Assembly: GCF_028993555.1 (NCBI RefSeq)
Contig: NZ_CP118611.1
Coordinates: forward strand, 1,606,001-1,670,000
Source: Ensifer adhaerens
GTDB taxonomy: Bacteria > Pseudomonadota > Alphaproteobacteria > Rhizobiales > Rhizobiaceae
DNA: 64,000 bases
Direction of reading: 5' to 3'
The stretch's first letter is position 1. Each line of letters begins with the position of its first letter. A model generated the notes under the pieces. It was not told the DNA's origin and made no database searches. It saw only the letters and a list, made by a program, of their open reading frames with translations. Position numbers and translations under genes: made by a program. Positions 7,699 to 16,546 of this stretch are shown piece by piece.

Positions 7699-9405
7699 TC
7701 AAAGCTTGAGTTGCCAGATTTTCGCGCTGGCGGCGGCACCCGTCAGCGTCGCCGAGCGAGCGGCGGAAAATCCGGGAATGCGCTTGGTGCCCGTCCAGCG
7801 GCCGTTGTCGGCAAAAACCTCGATGGAACCGGCATCGAGGAAGATGCGCAGTTCGGTCGGTTTGGCCCCGGATGCCAGATACCGCGGTGACGCCTTGCCG
7901 GTACCGGCATCAAAGAGGATCTCAAGCCCGTCATGATCGAGCCTCACGCCGAGCTTGACGTCCGGATGGTCGAAGGTGAGCTCGAACGGGGCGCCGGGCT
8001 CAGGCAATGCGAGCACGATTTCGACTGCACCGCTATCGAACGAAACCGTCTCACCGGCAACAAGTGCCGTCTCATCGAGCAGCCTTTGGCGCAGGTTTTC
8101 GGCTGCAGCAACGGGCGGCGTCAGCACAGCATCACCATCGAGAAGTACACGACGCGGCAGGGTCATGGCCGTCGGGAAGTCGTCCTTCTTGGAAAAATCC
8201 GTCCAGTTGGCAAGCCATGCGATGCCGACCGGCTCGTCTCCGTCGACGAAGCCCTGGAAGGCATAGGCGTCGGAACCGAAATCCAGTTCCTGTTCGAACT
8301 CGGCCTTGAACGTTCGGCCATCGAAGCGGCCTATCGTGACAGAGGTGAGGTTACGCCTGCCGGTGGCCGGGTCGCGGCTCGTGAGCAGGCCGAAGATCAG
8401 TGCCCAGCGGGTCTCCGGATCGTCCGCCTTGCCGCCGACCGGCACCATGCAAGGGCATTCCGCCGCGGTCATGCCGAAACGGTCCTCGCGATGGATGATG
8501 CCGAGGAAAGTCCAGCCTGTGGCACCGCCAGGGTCCGCCGTCTCGTAGAGCAGGACGACACCGCCCGACCTGTCGCGGCTGCCGAGCAGCATCTTCCAGC
8601 GACCGTCCGGCCCCTTGAAGAGATAGGGATCGCGAAAGTCGGTGGTGAGGTTCAGGCCCTCCGGACGGAGTGGTAGAACCACCTCGCACGGGCCGGCGAC
8701 GATGCCGTCACGGCTGACGGCGGAGAGCTGGATCTGTTCTTCCGGCTCCCGGTCGCGAACGTGTTCTGTGTAGAAGACCCGGATCTCGTCTCCATCTGGA
8801 CCGGAAACTGGGATGGCCGAGCCGGAGAAGGCGCCGCCGCGGCCATCGTCCTTTTCCGACAGGTGATCTGCCGGAAAGAGGAACATAGGCAGATGCGTCC
8901 AGCGGATGAAATCCCTCGAGACGGCATGGCCCCAGTGCATGGTGTTCCAACGCAGGCCGTGCGGATAGTGCTGGTAGAAGAGATGGCCGCGGCCGGCAAA
9001 CCGGCCGAAGCCGTTCGGGTCGTTCATCCAACCGAAGGGAGGCCGGAAGTGGTAGCTGCCGGGAACCTCAGGCGGCGCCGTGCGGACGTCGTGATGGAGG
9101 ACGCGGATCCCCTCCTCCAGCACCGTCTGCGGGTGGAACGCATAGGCGACGGAGAGCGCGGTTGTTTCCGCATCATAGGCAAGCACCGTGCGGCCACCCA
9201 TCCCAAGCGTCACTGCGACGAATTCGAACTCCCCGGCGCGGCGCGTGGACGGATCGGCAATCTCGCTGCGGCCCACCGTGACGGACAGTTTCGCCTCGTC
9301 GCCAGTCTCGCGCGCCTTCAGCCAGAGATGCAGCACCGTGCCGGCGGGAAGCTCGGCCTCGATGATTTCAAGCGCGGGGCTCGCGGGTTTTGTTTGGGAA
9401 GTCAT
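7699..9405 (-). CDS. Glycoside hydrolase family 32 (beta-fructosidase / sucrose hydrolase type)
   Basis: A 568-residue GH32 enzyme with an N-terminal extension of about 110 residues before the five-bladed propeller. The three catalytic blocks are visible: WMNDPNG (nucleophile Asp), FRDP (transition-state stabiliser) and the acid-base ECP in AAECPCMVPV. A C-terminal beta-sandwich ends in a typical FADNGRWTGTKR segment. There is no signal peptide, so it acts in the cytoplasm on an imported fructoside such as sucrose, a fructo-oligosaccharide or a related sugar. The ATG at 9405 is preceded by AAAGG; a TTG two codons earlier overlaps the permease stop. It lies inside an ABC importer operon, which links uptake to hydrolysis. 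Confidence 0.9.
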   Translation of the reverse strand: MTSQTKPASPALEIIEAELPAGTVLHLWLKARETGDEAKLSVTVGRSEIADPSTRRAGEFEFVAVTLGMGGRTVLAYDAETTALSVAYAFHPQTVLEEGIRVLHHDVRTAPPEVPGSYHFRPPFGWMNDPNGFGRFAGRGHLFYQHYPHGLRWNTMHWGHAVSRDFIRWTHLPMFLFPADHLSEKDDGRGGAFSGSAIPVSGPDGDEIRVFYTEHVRDREPEEQIQLSAVSRDGIVAGPCEVVLPLRPEGLNLTTDFRDPYLFKGPDGRWKMLLGSRDRSGGVVLLYETADPGGATGWTFLGIIHREDRFGMTAAECPCMVPVGGKADDPETRWALIFGLLTSRDPATGRRNLTSVTIGRFDGRTFKAEFEQELDFGSDAYAFQGFVDGDEPVGIAWLANWTDFSKKDDFPTAMTLPRRVLLDGDAVLTPPVAAAENLRQRLLDETALVAGETVSFDSGAVEIVLALPEPGAPFELTFDHPDVKLGVRLDHDGLEILFDAGTGKASPRYLASGAKPTELRIFLDAGSIEVFADNGRWTGTKRIPGFSAARSATLTGAAASAKIWQLKL

Positions 9406-9407
9406 AG

Positions 9408-10301
9408 TCAACCTTTCACGGCGGAGCCGACGAACGAGCTTACGAACCAGCGCTGGAATGCGAGGTAGAGAATGAGGACGGGGATCATCATCAGGACGGA
9501 TGCGGCCATTGCACGGTCCCAGTAGATGCTGTCCTGTCCGAAGAAGGTGGCGATGGCGACCGAGATCGGCCGCGCATAGTCGGTCTGGGTGACGAGCGTC
9601 GGCCAGAGATACTGGTTCCAGCTTTCGATACCCATGAGGATCGAAACAGTCGCGAGCGCCGGCAGGCTGAGAGGCATGTAAATCGACCGGTAGATGCGAA
9701 ACGCCGACGCCCCGTCCATCTCCGCGGCTTCGTAGAGCTCCTTCGGCAGTTGCGCGAAGAACTGGTAGAAGAGGAAGACATAGAGCGGGCTTGCCACCCA
9801 GGGCAGGATCTGCACGGCAAACGTATCGGTCAGTCCGGCGCGCGACATCATCACGACGAGCGGCATGATAATGCTCTCCTGCGGGATGACGTAGAGCGCG
9901 ACGACGACGGCAAGCAGGATTGCCTTGCCGCGCAGCGACCCCCAGGCGAGCACGAAGCCAGCCATGGAGTTGATGATCAGCCCGGACACGACCGTGACGA
10001 CGAGGATCACCAGCGAATTGAACAGGTATCGGCCATAGGCGAGCTCGCCGGAAAAGTTGGCGATCTCCCGGTAGTTCGAGAGTGTCGGATCACTGACCCA
10101 GAAGGCGCGGAAACTGCCCATATCGGCAAGGATGCGGAAGCGATCATCCTTGAGGCTGGCGATCAGCAGCATGAAGAGCGGCGAGATCATCACAAGGGCG
10201 ATGATGAAGATGCAGACGGTCTGGACGATACGCAGGCCCGTCTTGCTGTTGCACCGGGGGATGGCCAGCGGGGCCGGCTGGCTGAGCACGAGATCAGACA
10301 T
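9408..10301 (-). CDS. Sugar ABC transporter permease (MalG-like)
   Basis: A 297-residue CUT1 permease with six predicted membrane segments. The EAA loop with the G nine residues after the A is recognisable in ELYEAAEMDGASAFRIYRSI. It overlaps the preceding permease gene by 8 nt and ends 2 nt before the GH32 start. Together with that permease it forms the heterodimeric channel of the importer. Confidence 0.92.
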   Translation of the reverse strand: MSDLVLSQPAPLAIPRCNSKTGLRIVQTVCIFIIALVMISPLFMLLIASLKDDRFRILADMGSFRAFWVSDPTLSNYREIANFSGELAYGRYLFNSLVILVVTVVSGLIINSMAGFVLAWGSLRGKAILLAVVVALYVIPQESIIMPLVVMMSRAGLTDTFAVQILPWVASPLYVFLFYQFFAQLPKELYEAAEMDGASAFRIYRSIYMPLSLPALATVSILMGIESWNQYLWPTLVTQTDYARPISVAIATFFGQDSIYWDRAMAASVLMMIPVLILYLAFQRWFVSSFVGSAVKG

Positions 10302-11226
10302 CGAAGCGCCTCAGGAGTTTGCGCTGGAGCAGCGCGATCAGAAGGACGATGACGAAGAGAATGACGGAGACGGCCGACGCGTAGCCGAGCTTCTGTTCCT
10401 CGAAGCCAGCGCGAACCATGTAGTGCACCACGGTCTCCGTGCTTTCCTTCGGTCCGCCCTGGGTGAGGATCGCAACCTGCGTATAGAGCTTGAAGGCCTG
10501 GATCGTGGTGATGACCAGCACGAAAACGTGGGTCGGACGCAAGCCCGGCATGGTGACGTGCCAGAATCGACGCAGCGCACTCGCGCCATCGATGCGGGCC
10601 GCATCGTAAAGCTCTTCCGGAATGCCCTGCAGGCCGGCAAGGTAGATGATCATCTGGAAGCCATAGGCCTGCCAGGCCGACAGCAGCACGATCGAGAACA
10701 TCGCCCAATTGGGGTCGCCGAGCCAGTCGATCGGCTGGATCATGCCACCGGACAGGAAACCGACGATCTGGTTGAGCGGACCGCTCGGATACTGAAACAG
10801 CGTGCCCCAGATCACGCAGACCACGACCATCGATGTGATCGCCGGCAGGAAGAACATGCCGCGCAGAAGGTTCTGCATCGGCAGCTTCTGGTGCAGCAGC
10901 AGTGCCGTCAGGAAGGCAAGGCCGCACTGAACCGGCAGCACCCAGGCGGTGAAGCGGGTGACATTCCAGAGCGACGTCCAGAACAGCGGATCGGTGAACA
11001 CCCGCTGGAAATTCAGCAGGCCGACGAAACGCACCGGCGTTGGGCGCGGCACGAGCGGCTGGTTGGTCATCGCCGTCCAGAAGGACAGAAGAAACGGCGT
11101 GATCAGGAAGATGGCGAGCAGCAGCACGGCCGGTGCGATCATCGCAACCTCCTGCCAGAACCGCTGCCGGTCGCGCCGCCTGGCGGGGCGCGGCAGCGCG
11201 ACCGCGGACGTCTGTTGCAAGGTCAT
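10294..11226 (-). CDS. Sugar ABC transporter permease (MalF-like)
   Basis: A 310-residue CUT1 permease with six predicted membrane segments and the EAA-type loop in ELYDAARIDGASALRRFWHV. The start at 11226 is preferred because GGAGGAG precedes it at good spacing. An ATG seven codons earlier (11247) sits directly against GGGGG and is less likely. It partners with the downstream MalG-like permease. Confidence 0.9.
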   Translation of the reverse strand: MTLQQTSAVALPRPARRRDRQRFWQEVAMIAPAVLLLAIFLITPFLLSFWTAMTNQPLVPRPTPVRFVGLLNFQRVFTDPLFWTSLWNVTRFTAWVLPVQCGLAFLTALLLHQKLPMQNLLRGMFFLPAITSMVVVCVIWGTLFQYPSGPLNQIVGFLSGGMIQPIDWLGDPNWAMFSIVLLSAWQAYGFQMIIYLAGLQGIPEELYDAARIDGASALRRFWHVTMPGLRPTHVFVLVITTIQAFKLYTQVAILTQGGPKESTETVVHYMVRAGFEEQKLGYASAVSVILFVIVLLIALLQRKLLRRFDV

Positions 11227-11259
11227 GGTCTCCTCCTCATTGCTCATCCCCCTGATATG

Positions 11260-11291
11260 GCGCAGGGCCGGCCGGCGGGACGGCCCTGCGC
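11260..11291 (-). terminator. Hairpin between the binding-protein gene and the permeases
   Basis: A perfect 11-bp GC-rich stem (11260-11270 with 11281-11291, loop of 10) lies between the binding-protein stop and the first permease. No T-tract follows, so it is more likely a 3'-stabilising or partial attenuation hairpin that lets the binding protein be made in excess than a full terminator. Confidence 0.5.
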
Positions 11292-11298
11292 TTATCCC

Positions 11299-12603
11299 TT
11301 ATTGCTGCTCGTCGAAGGGCGGATAACCGGCGTTGTCCTCGATGTCCTGGTCGATCTTCTTCGCCGCAGCCGTCAGCGCCTCCTGCGCATCACCGCCGTT
11401 GAAGATCTTGTCGACCGCCTGCATGAAGGCGGAGGTGATCGTCGGATAGGCCGGGTGCGGCGGACGGGCGACGGCGGTCTTCGAAGCCTGCTCGAAGGCG
11501 ACGGCAAGTGGCCCGCCTTCGGCATAGAGCGGGGATTCTGCGGCAAAGCTCTTCAGACCCGGATAGGCCGACTGGGTCTTGGCATAGTCGCGGTAGTCCT
11601 TGTCCTTCAGAAGGAAACTCAGGAACTTGCCGGCGGCTTCAGGGTTTTCAGAGCTCGCGGAGATGCCCCAGATCCACGTGCCGTTCGGGCTGACGCCCTT
11701 GTCGCCGATCTTCGGCAGCGGCATGACGACGATATTGTCCTTCATGGCAGCGGCAGCTTCGGCGTAGAACCAGTGGCCTCCCATGGCGAGCGCTGCCGGT
11801 TGTCCTTCGGCATAGAACTGGTTGGTGCCGGACGAGGTCGGAACGACCCAGCCGTTCTTCACCCAGGTCTGCATCATCGTCAGCGCCTTGACGCAGGCTT
11901 CGCTGTCAAGCGTGCCGCTCGCCTTCCAGGCCTTGCGATCGATCAGGTCGCAACCGGCGCTTTCAAGCAGCGGGCCGTAAGCATAGGTGATCCACTCGGT
12001 CTTGATGCCGTAGCCGCGGAACGTGTCGATCGGCCACTTCACGCCCTCGAGCTTGGAGAGCTTTTCGAGATAGCCCTCGAATTCCTCGCGCGTCCAGGCA
12101 TCGTCGACGGATTTCGGAATGCGTGCGCCGATGGCCTCGAGGTACTTCTTGTTGCCGTAGAGCACGACCGAGGAGTCGGTCAGGCCGATCGCATAGAGAT
12201 CCTTGTCAATCGGATAGGTTCCCTGGGCGATGTTGGAGCCGGTCATGTCGTCGAGGACATCCGCATCGACGAGCGGCTTGATCGGCTGCAGGTAGCCCGA
12301 CCAGACGTAGTTGGCCAGAAACGGCGCATCGAGTTCCATGACGTCCGGCAATTGCTTGGCCATGACGGCCGCGCTGAACTTCTCATTGTAGGCGTCGTGC
12401 GGCGCGTAGATCATTTCGACGTCGATGTCCGGATTGGCTTCCTCGAAGCGCTTGGCGACATCGCCATAGGCCTTCACCCAGCCCGGATCGCCCTGGTGCA
12501 TGACATGGATGACGGACTTTGCTTCGACAAAACCAGCTGTGCACAAGAGCGCCGAGGAAGCGAAAAGTGCACAAAGTAAACGATTACCCAATTGCGTCGT
12601 CAT
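11299..12603 (-). CDS. Sugar ABC transporter substrate-binding protein
   Basis: A 434-residue family-1 solute-binding protein (MalE/UgpB type). It has a Sec signal peptide with basic start, hydrophobic core and cleavage near VEA-KS, then the mature start IHVMHQGDPGW. Start ATG 12603 follows AGGAGG. It is the second gene of the operon, 40 nt after lacI. With GH32 in the same operon the ligand is probably sucrose, a fructo-oligosaccharide or a related fructoside; this is inference from context. The region just inside the start codon resembles the lacI operator over 15 of 20 bases. Confidence 0.9.
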   Translation of the reverse strand: MTTQLGNRLLCALFASSALLCTAGFVEAKSVIHVMHQGDPGWVKAYGDVAKRFEEANPDIDVEMIYAPHDAYNEKFSAAVMAKQLPDVMELDAPFLANYVWSGYLQPIKPLVDADVLDDMTGSNIAQGTYPIDKDLYAIGLTDSSVVLYGNKKYLEAIGARIPKSVDDAWTREEFEGYLEKLSKLEGVKWPIDTFRGYGIKTEWITYAYGPLLESAGCDLIDRKAWKASGTLDSEACVKALTMMQTWVKNGWVVPTSSGTNQFYAEGQPAALAMGGHWFYAEAAAAMKDNIVVMPLPKIGDKGVSPNGTWIWGISASSENPEAAGKFLSFLLKDKDYRDYAKTQSAYPGLKSFAAESPLYAEGGPLAVAFEQASKTAVARPPHPAYPTITSAFMQAVDKIFNGGDAQEALTAAAKKIDQDIEDNAGYPPFDEQQ

Positions 12604-12643
12604 TGTTGTTCTCCTCCTGTTGAATGCGATCGTAACGCTGAAT

Positions 12644-13642
12644 TTAGACGGATGCCCGTTCGACCAGATGGAAGGGCAACTGCCGCAAATGCGGCGGCTC
12701 GGGTTGCCCGGCGAGCAGGATCTCCATGGCAAGGCGGCCCATGGCACGGTGCGGCAGGGCCATCGTCGTCAACGGCGGATCCAGCCGAGAGGCAAGCTCG
12801 ACCTGATTGTCGAAACTTGCCACCGCAATGTCGTCCGGGATGCGAAGGCCAGCGCGAGCAAGGGCCGCATAGACTTCCATCGCCACACGGTCGTTGCCGC
12901 ACAGGATGGCGTCGGGACGCCGCCCGGTGCTGAGCAGTGCCTCCACGTGCGACGCGACAAGGCTTGGCGCGCGGTCACTGTAAACGCTGCGGCGCACGGC
13001 CGGAAACACGCCGCTCGGCTCGAGGCCCGCCTCCTCCAGCGCCGCGCGAAATCCCTTTTCGCGCAGGGAACCCGCCAGAATGCCCGGCAAATTGATGAAG
13101 GCGATGCGACGCTTTCCGGCGGCAAGCAGGTAGCGCACGATCTCGCGCGCGCCACCCTCTTCGTCCGGGACCAGTGACGTGACACGGCCAGAGGCCTCGC
13201 GACAGTTGATCATTACGCCGACCGAACCGGCCAGCGTTGCCGGCAGATCAACGTCCTTGTGGTACATGGCAGCATAGGCGACGGCGCGCGGCCGAAACTG
13301 CTGCACCTCATCGATCACCGAGCCGATCGACTGTCCGCTGCTGTGGTTGACGGCGAAGACGGCCATGCCGGCGCTGCGTGCAGCGCCGTCAAGTCCGCGC
13401 ACGATTTCGGTGGCAAAGGGCGAGGTAATTAGGCCATCGGAAACGACGCCGACCAGTGGCAGCCATCCTTGGCGTACGCCGCGGGCGGCAAGATTGGTCA
13501 CATAACCAAGTTCCTCGGCGATCGCCTTGACCTTCTGGCGCGTATCGTCCGACATGCGGGCGGAGCCGCCATGCAACGCTCCGGATACCGTCTTCACCGA
13601 GACGCCCGCGCGCTCCGCAATGTCAGAAAGCGAGACTGCCAT
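12644..13642 (-). CDS. LacI-family transcriptional regulator of the GH32/ABC operon
   Basis: A 332-residue LacI/GalR regulator. The helix-turn-helix and hinge helix are at residues 1-60 (SLSDIAERAGVSVKTVSGAL), followed by a periplasmic-binding-like ligand domain. It is the first gene of the same operon it most likely controls. A near-perfect 20-bp palindrome lies 18 nt upstream of the ATG over the promoter, giving autoregulation. A GTG at 13651, in frame and closer to AAGGAG, is a plausible alternative start. The inducer is presumably the imported sugar or its hydrolysis product. Confidence 0.92.
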   Translation of the reverse strand: MAVSLSDIAERAGVSVKTVSGALHGGSARMSDDTRQKVKAIAEELGYVTNLAARGVRQGWLPLVGVVSDGLITSPFATEIVRGLDGAARSAGMAVFAVNHSSGQSIGSVIDEVQQFRPRAVAYAAMYHKDVDLPATLAGSVGVMINCREASGRVTSLVPDEEGGAREIVRYLLAAGKRRIAFINLPGILAGSLREKGFRAALEEAGLEPSGVFPAVRRSVYSDRAPSLVASHVEALLSTGRRPDAILCGNDRVAMEVYAALARAGLRIPDDIAVASFDNQVELASRLDPPLTTMALPHRAMGRLAMEILLAGQPEPPHLRQLPFHLVERASV

Positions 13643-13659
13643 AATGTTCACCGATCTCC

Positions 13660-13679
13660 TTGGGTGATCGATTACCCAA
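13660..13679. promoter_or_regulatory. LacI-family operator palindrome
   Basis: The 20-bp sequence TTGGGTGATCGATTACCCAA has 9 of 10 symmetric pairs matching and a central CG, the hallmark of LacI-family operators. It lies just downstream of and partly over the -10 element of the lacI promoter, where a bound repressor would block initiation. Confidence 0.8.
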
Positions 13680-13705
13680 TAACTCAGCGCCAATGTTGTT
13701 GTCAA
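13677..13705 (-). promoter_or_regulatory. Sigma-70-type promoter of the lacI/ABC/GH32 operon
   Basis: On the minus strand TTGACA (13705-13700) is followed after 17 bases by TTATTG (13682-13677). The -35 is a perfect consensus and the spacing is optimal. The -10 overlaps the operator palindrome by three bases. Confidence 0.7.
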
Positions 13706-14011
13706 GCAGCACCACGCCCACAGGCCGTTCCCATGGGTAGCCCACTTGAGCAGATTTTCGTCCATTGTTGCCGTACTCCATGCAGATCCTGGCGCCAGGC
13801 CTTTCGCGCGGTTGGCCCGCGCCATCGAGTCACCATAGCGCGCGTCGGGAACCGATCAACGTTTTCGATGGCGCTTCCAGCTCGGCGCGAGGGATCGTCT
13901 CGCGCCGCGCAACACCCCTCCTTTAGTGGCAACCAGGGGCGCCGGAGCGGCCGGCCAGTTCGCCGGACAGCCGCATCCCACTTCGCACCCGCGCATCCGA
14001 AGAAAGCTGGG
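13706..14011. other. Intergenic stretch with one hairpin
   Basis: No gene is supported here. The notable structure is an 8-bp perfect stem with a 9-base loop at 13883-13907 (CGGCGCGA with TCGCGCCG), downstream of the FAD/GcvT gene on the minus strand. It may act as its terminator, although no T-tract follows. The rest shows nothing recognisable. Confidence 0.5.
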
Positions 14012-16462
14012 CTACGCCTTGACGCGCAGGGCGCGCGGGTCATAGGCCGAAGACAATCGCACCGTCGCGACATGGCGAACGCCGGCCAGATCGACCTCGA
14101 AGCGGCCGGTCTCCAGGAAGGCCTTGTCCACCCCTGGCCGGTTCTCCACGAGACCGAGCGCCACCGAGCGACCAAGCGTGTGGCCGTAGGCTGCGGAGCG
14201 CACTTCACCGACTGGCTCGCCATCGCGCAGGATCAGTTCACCGCCCCAGAGCATCGGCAGGGGGTCATCAAGGGTGAGCTGCACGATGCGGCGCGACGGC
14301 GTGCCGCTGGCCTTTGCGGAGACGAGCGCGTCGCGGCCGACAAAGCCGCCGGGCTTTTCGAGAGCGACCGCAAAGGCAAGGCCGGCCTCGTAGGGGGTGA
14401 TATCAGGCGTCAACTCGCGGCTCCAGGCACGGTAGCCCTTCTCCAGCCGCAGCGCTTCGAGCGCATAGTAGCCGCAGTCCGTCAGCCCGAAATCACGGCC
14501 GGCCTCGTGCAGCGCCTCGTAGACGCCAACAGCGAATTCGGTCGGCACAATCAGCTCCCAGCCGAGCTCGCCGACATAGGTCATGCGGTTGGCATAGGCC
14601 GTGGCATAACCGATATCGATTTCCCGGATCGTCGCGAAGGGGAAGCCTTCATTCGAGAGATCCGCCGAAGTCAGACGCGAGAGGATGTCACGCGACTGCG
14701 GCCCCATCAGCGCCAGGACCGAATAAGCCGACGTGACGTCGGTGAGCGTCACATGGGCGTCGGCGGCAATGGTCTTGCGGATCCAGTCCGCGTCATGCAC
14801 GGCCTGCGCCGAACCGGTAATCAACAGGAAGCGGTCGGTCGCAAGGCGCATGACCGTCAGGTCGCTTTCGTAGCCGCCACGCTTGTTCAGGACGCCGGTG
14901 TAGACGGAACGGCCGATCTCGACGTCGATGTCGGCGGCGCAGATGCGATTGAGCTCTGCTGCGGCATCCCTCCCCTGGACGAGCAGTTTGGCAAACGAGG
15001 TCTGGTCGAAGATGCCGGCAGCCTCGCGCGTCGCCTTCATCTCGCGCTTGACCGCTTCGTGCCAGTTCTGCCGGTCGAAGGAATATTCGGTCACCGGCTT
15101 CTCGCCTTGTGTGGCAAACCAGTTGGCACGCTCCCAACCCATCTTGGAGCCGAAGCACGCGCCCCTGGCGGCAAGCCGATCGTAGAGCGGCGAGCGCCGG
15201 AAGGGCCGCGCCGTGTCCAGTTCCCGGTTCGGCCACGGCATCGCATAGTGCAGACCCAGTGTCTCCTTGACGCGGTCGTGCAGCCAGCGCGGGTTGTTGT
15301 TGAAGCCGGCGAAGCGGCGGATATCGACCGGCCAGAGATCCATGGTCGGTGCACGGTTGACGATCCACTCGGCAAGCGCCCGCCCTGCCCCGCCGGCGCT
15401 CGCAATCCCCATGGAATTGAAGCCGGCGCCGACGAAGAAATTCTTCAGCTCCGGCGCCTCGCCGAGGATGAAGTTGTTGTCGGGGGTGAAACTCTCCGGG
15501 CCGTTGTAGAACTTCTTGACTTCCGAGGTCGCGAGCTGCGGCACGCGCTTCAGCGCATTGTGCATCAGGATTTCGAACTGGTCCCAATCGTCGGGCAACA
15601 GCGCAAACTCGAAATCATCGGGAATGCCGGCCATGCCCCAGGGCTTGGCCTCCGGTTCGAAGCCGCCCATGACGAGGCCGCCGACCTCTTCCTTGAAGTA
15701 GATGTAGCCGTCGGGATCGCGCATGACCGGCAGGTCCGGATGCACGCCCTCGATCCGGCCGGTGACGATATACATGTGTTCGGCCGAGTGCAGCGGCACC
15801 GTGACGCCGCACATCTGGCCGACCTTGCGCGCCCATTGTCCCGCACAGTTGACGACGATCTCGGCGGCGATCGCCCCGCGGTCGGTTTCCACCCCGGTGA
15901 CGACGCCGTCTTTCGTCGCAATCCCGGTGACCCGGACGCGCTCGATGACCCGGGCGCCGCGGTTGCGCGCACCTTTGGCAAGCGATTGCGTCAGGTCGGT
16001 CGGATTGGCCTTGCCGTCACCCGGTAGCCAGACGGCGCCGACGAGATCGTCGATGGCCATGACCGGCCAGAGGTCCTGCGCTTCCCTCGGCGAGATCACC
16101 TCGATGTCGACCCCTTGTGCGCGGGCGGACGCCGCCGTCCGCTTCAACACGGTCATGCGGTCCTCGGTGCGCGCAACCGAGAGCGAGCCGCAATTCTTCC
16201 AGCCGGTCGCAAGGCCTGTCTCGGACTCCAGCTCGCTATAGAGCTTGGTCGAGTACTTGATCAGGCTGGTCATGTTGGCATGGCTGCGCAACTGGCCGAC
16301 GAGCCCGGCCGCGTGCCAGGTGGTGCCGCCGCTGAGCTGCCCTTGCTCCAGAAGGACGACGTCGGTCCATCCGAGCCTGGTCAGATAATAGGCGACCGAA
16401 CACCCGATGATACCGCCACCGACGATGACGACCTGTGCCTGCGTTGGAAATTCCTGCGCCAT
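14012..16462 (-). CDS. FAD-dependent oxidoreductase fused to GcvT (dimethylglycine/sarcosine dehydrogenase type)
   Basis: An 816-residue protein with an N-terminal DAO-type FAD domain (VVIVGGGIIGCSVAYYL near residue 10) and a C-terminal GcvT aminomethyltransferase half (from about residue 420). TTWHAAGLVGQLR contains the histidine that covalently binds FAD in dimethylglycine and sarcosine dehydrogenases. The two halves together oxidise an N-methylamine and pass the one-carbon unit to tetrahydrofolate. The start at 16462 follows GGGAGG. It is flanked by a DeoR-type gene (same strand, 84 nt upstream) and a GlxA/AraC-type gene, the class that often controls choline-glycine betaine-dimethylglycine catabolism. 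The exact N-methyl substrate is not determined. Confidence 0.9.
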   Translation of the reverse strand: MAQEFPTQAQVVIVGGGIIGCSVAYYLTRLGWTDVVLLEQGQLSGGTTWHAAGLVGQLRSHANMTSLIKYSTKLYSELESETGLATGWKNCGSLSVARTEDRMTVLKRTAASARAQGVDIEVISPREAQDLWPVMAIDDLVGAVWLPGDGKANPTDLTQSLAKGARNRGARVIERVRVTGIATKDGVVTGVETDRGAIAAEIVVNCAGQWARKVGQMCGVTVPLHSAEHMYIVTGRIEGVHPDLPVMRDPDGYIYFKEEVGGLVMGGFEPEAKPWGMAGIPDDFEFALLPDDWDQFEILMHNALKRVPQLATSEVKKFYNGPESFTPDNNFILGEAPELKNFFVGAGFNSMGIASAGGAGRALAEWIVNRAPTMDLWPVDIRRFAGFNNNPRWLHDRVKETLGLHYAMPWPNRELDTARPFRRSPLYDRLAARGACFGSKMGWERANWFATQGEKPVTEYSFDRQNWHEAVKREMKATREAAGIFDQTSFAKLLVQGRDAAAELNRICAADIDVEIGRSVYTGVLNKRGGYESDLTVMRLATDRFLLITGSAQAVHDADWIRKTIAADAHVTLTDVTSAYSVLALMGPQSRDILSRLTSADLSNEGFPFATIREIDIGYATAYANRMTYVGELGWELIVPTEFAVGVYEALHEAGRDFGLTDCGYYALEALRLEKGYRAWSRELTPDITPYEAGLAFAVALEKPGGFVGRDALVSAKASGTPSRRIVQLTLDDPLPMLWGGELILRDGEPVGEVRSAAYGHTLGRSVALGLVENRPGVDKAFLETGRFEVDLAGVRHVATVRLSSAYDPRALRVKA

Positions 16463-16546
16463 GAAACGACCTCCCGAAACCATGGAAGGCCACACGGTAA
16501 CAAAACGCCGACAAAGAACAAGACAAAAAGTTACAAAATATTACAT
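16463..16546 (-). promoter_or_regulatory. AT-rich leader with TGTAA repeats ahead of the FAD/GcvT gene
   Basis: Read on the minus strand, TGTAA occurs at 16545-16541 and TGTAAC at 16535-16530, ten bases apart. A GTTAC follows at 16501-16497. The same ATGTAACT element is found at 17488-17494 upstream of the DeoR and GlxA genes, so it may be a binding site for one of these regulators. Confidence 0.35.

Noticed and set aside
10132..12579. 815-codon plus-strand frame across the sugar operon
   Set aside because: Antisense to the permeases and binding protein with clear family motifs; no domain of its own.
13469..16027. 852-codon plus-strand frame
   Set aside because: It lies antisense to the FAD/GcvT and LacI genes, and the protein shows only low-complexity shadow composition.
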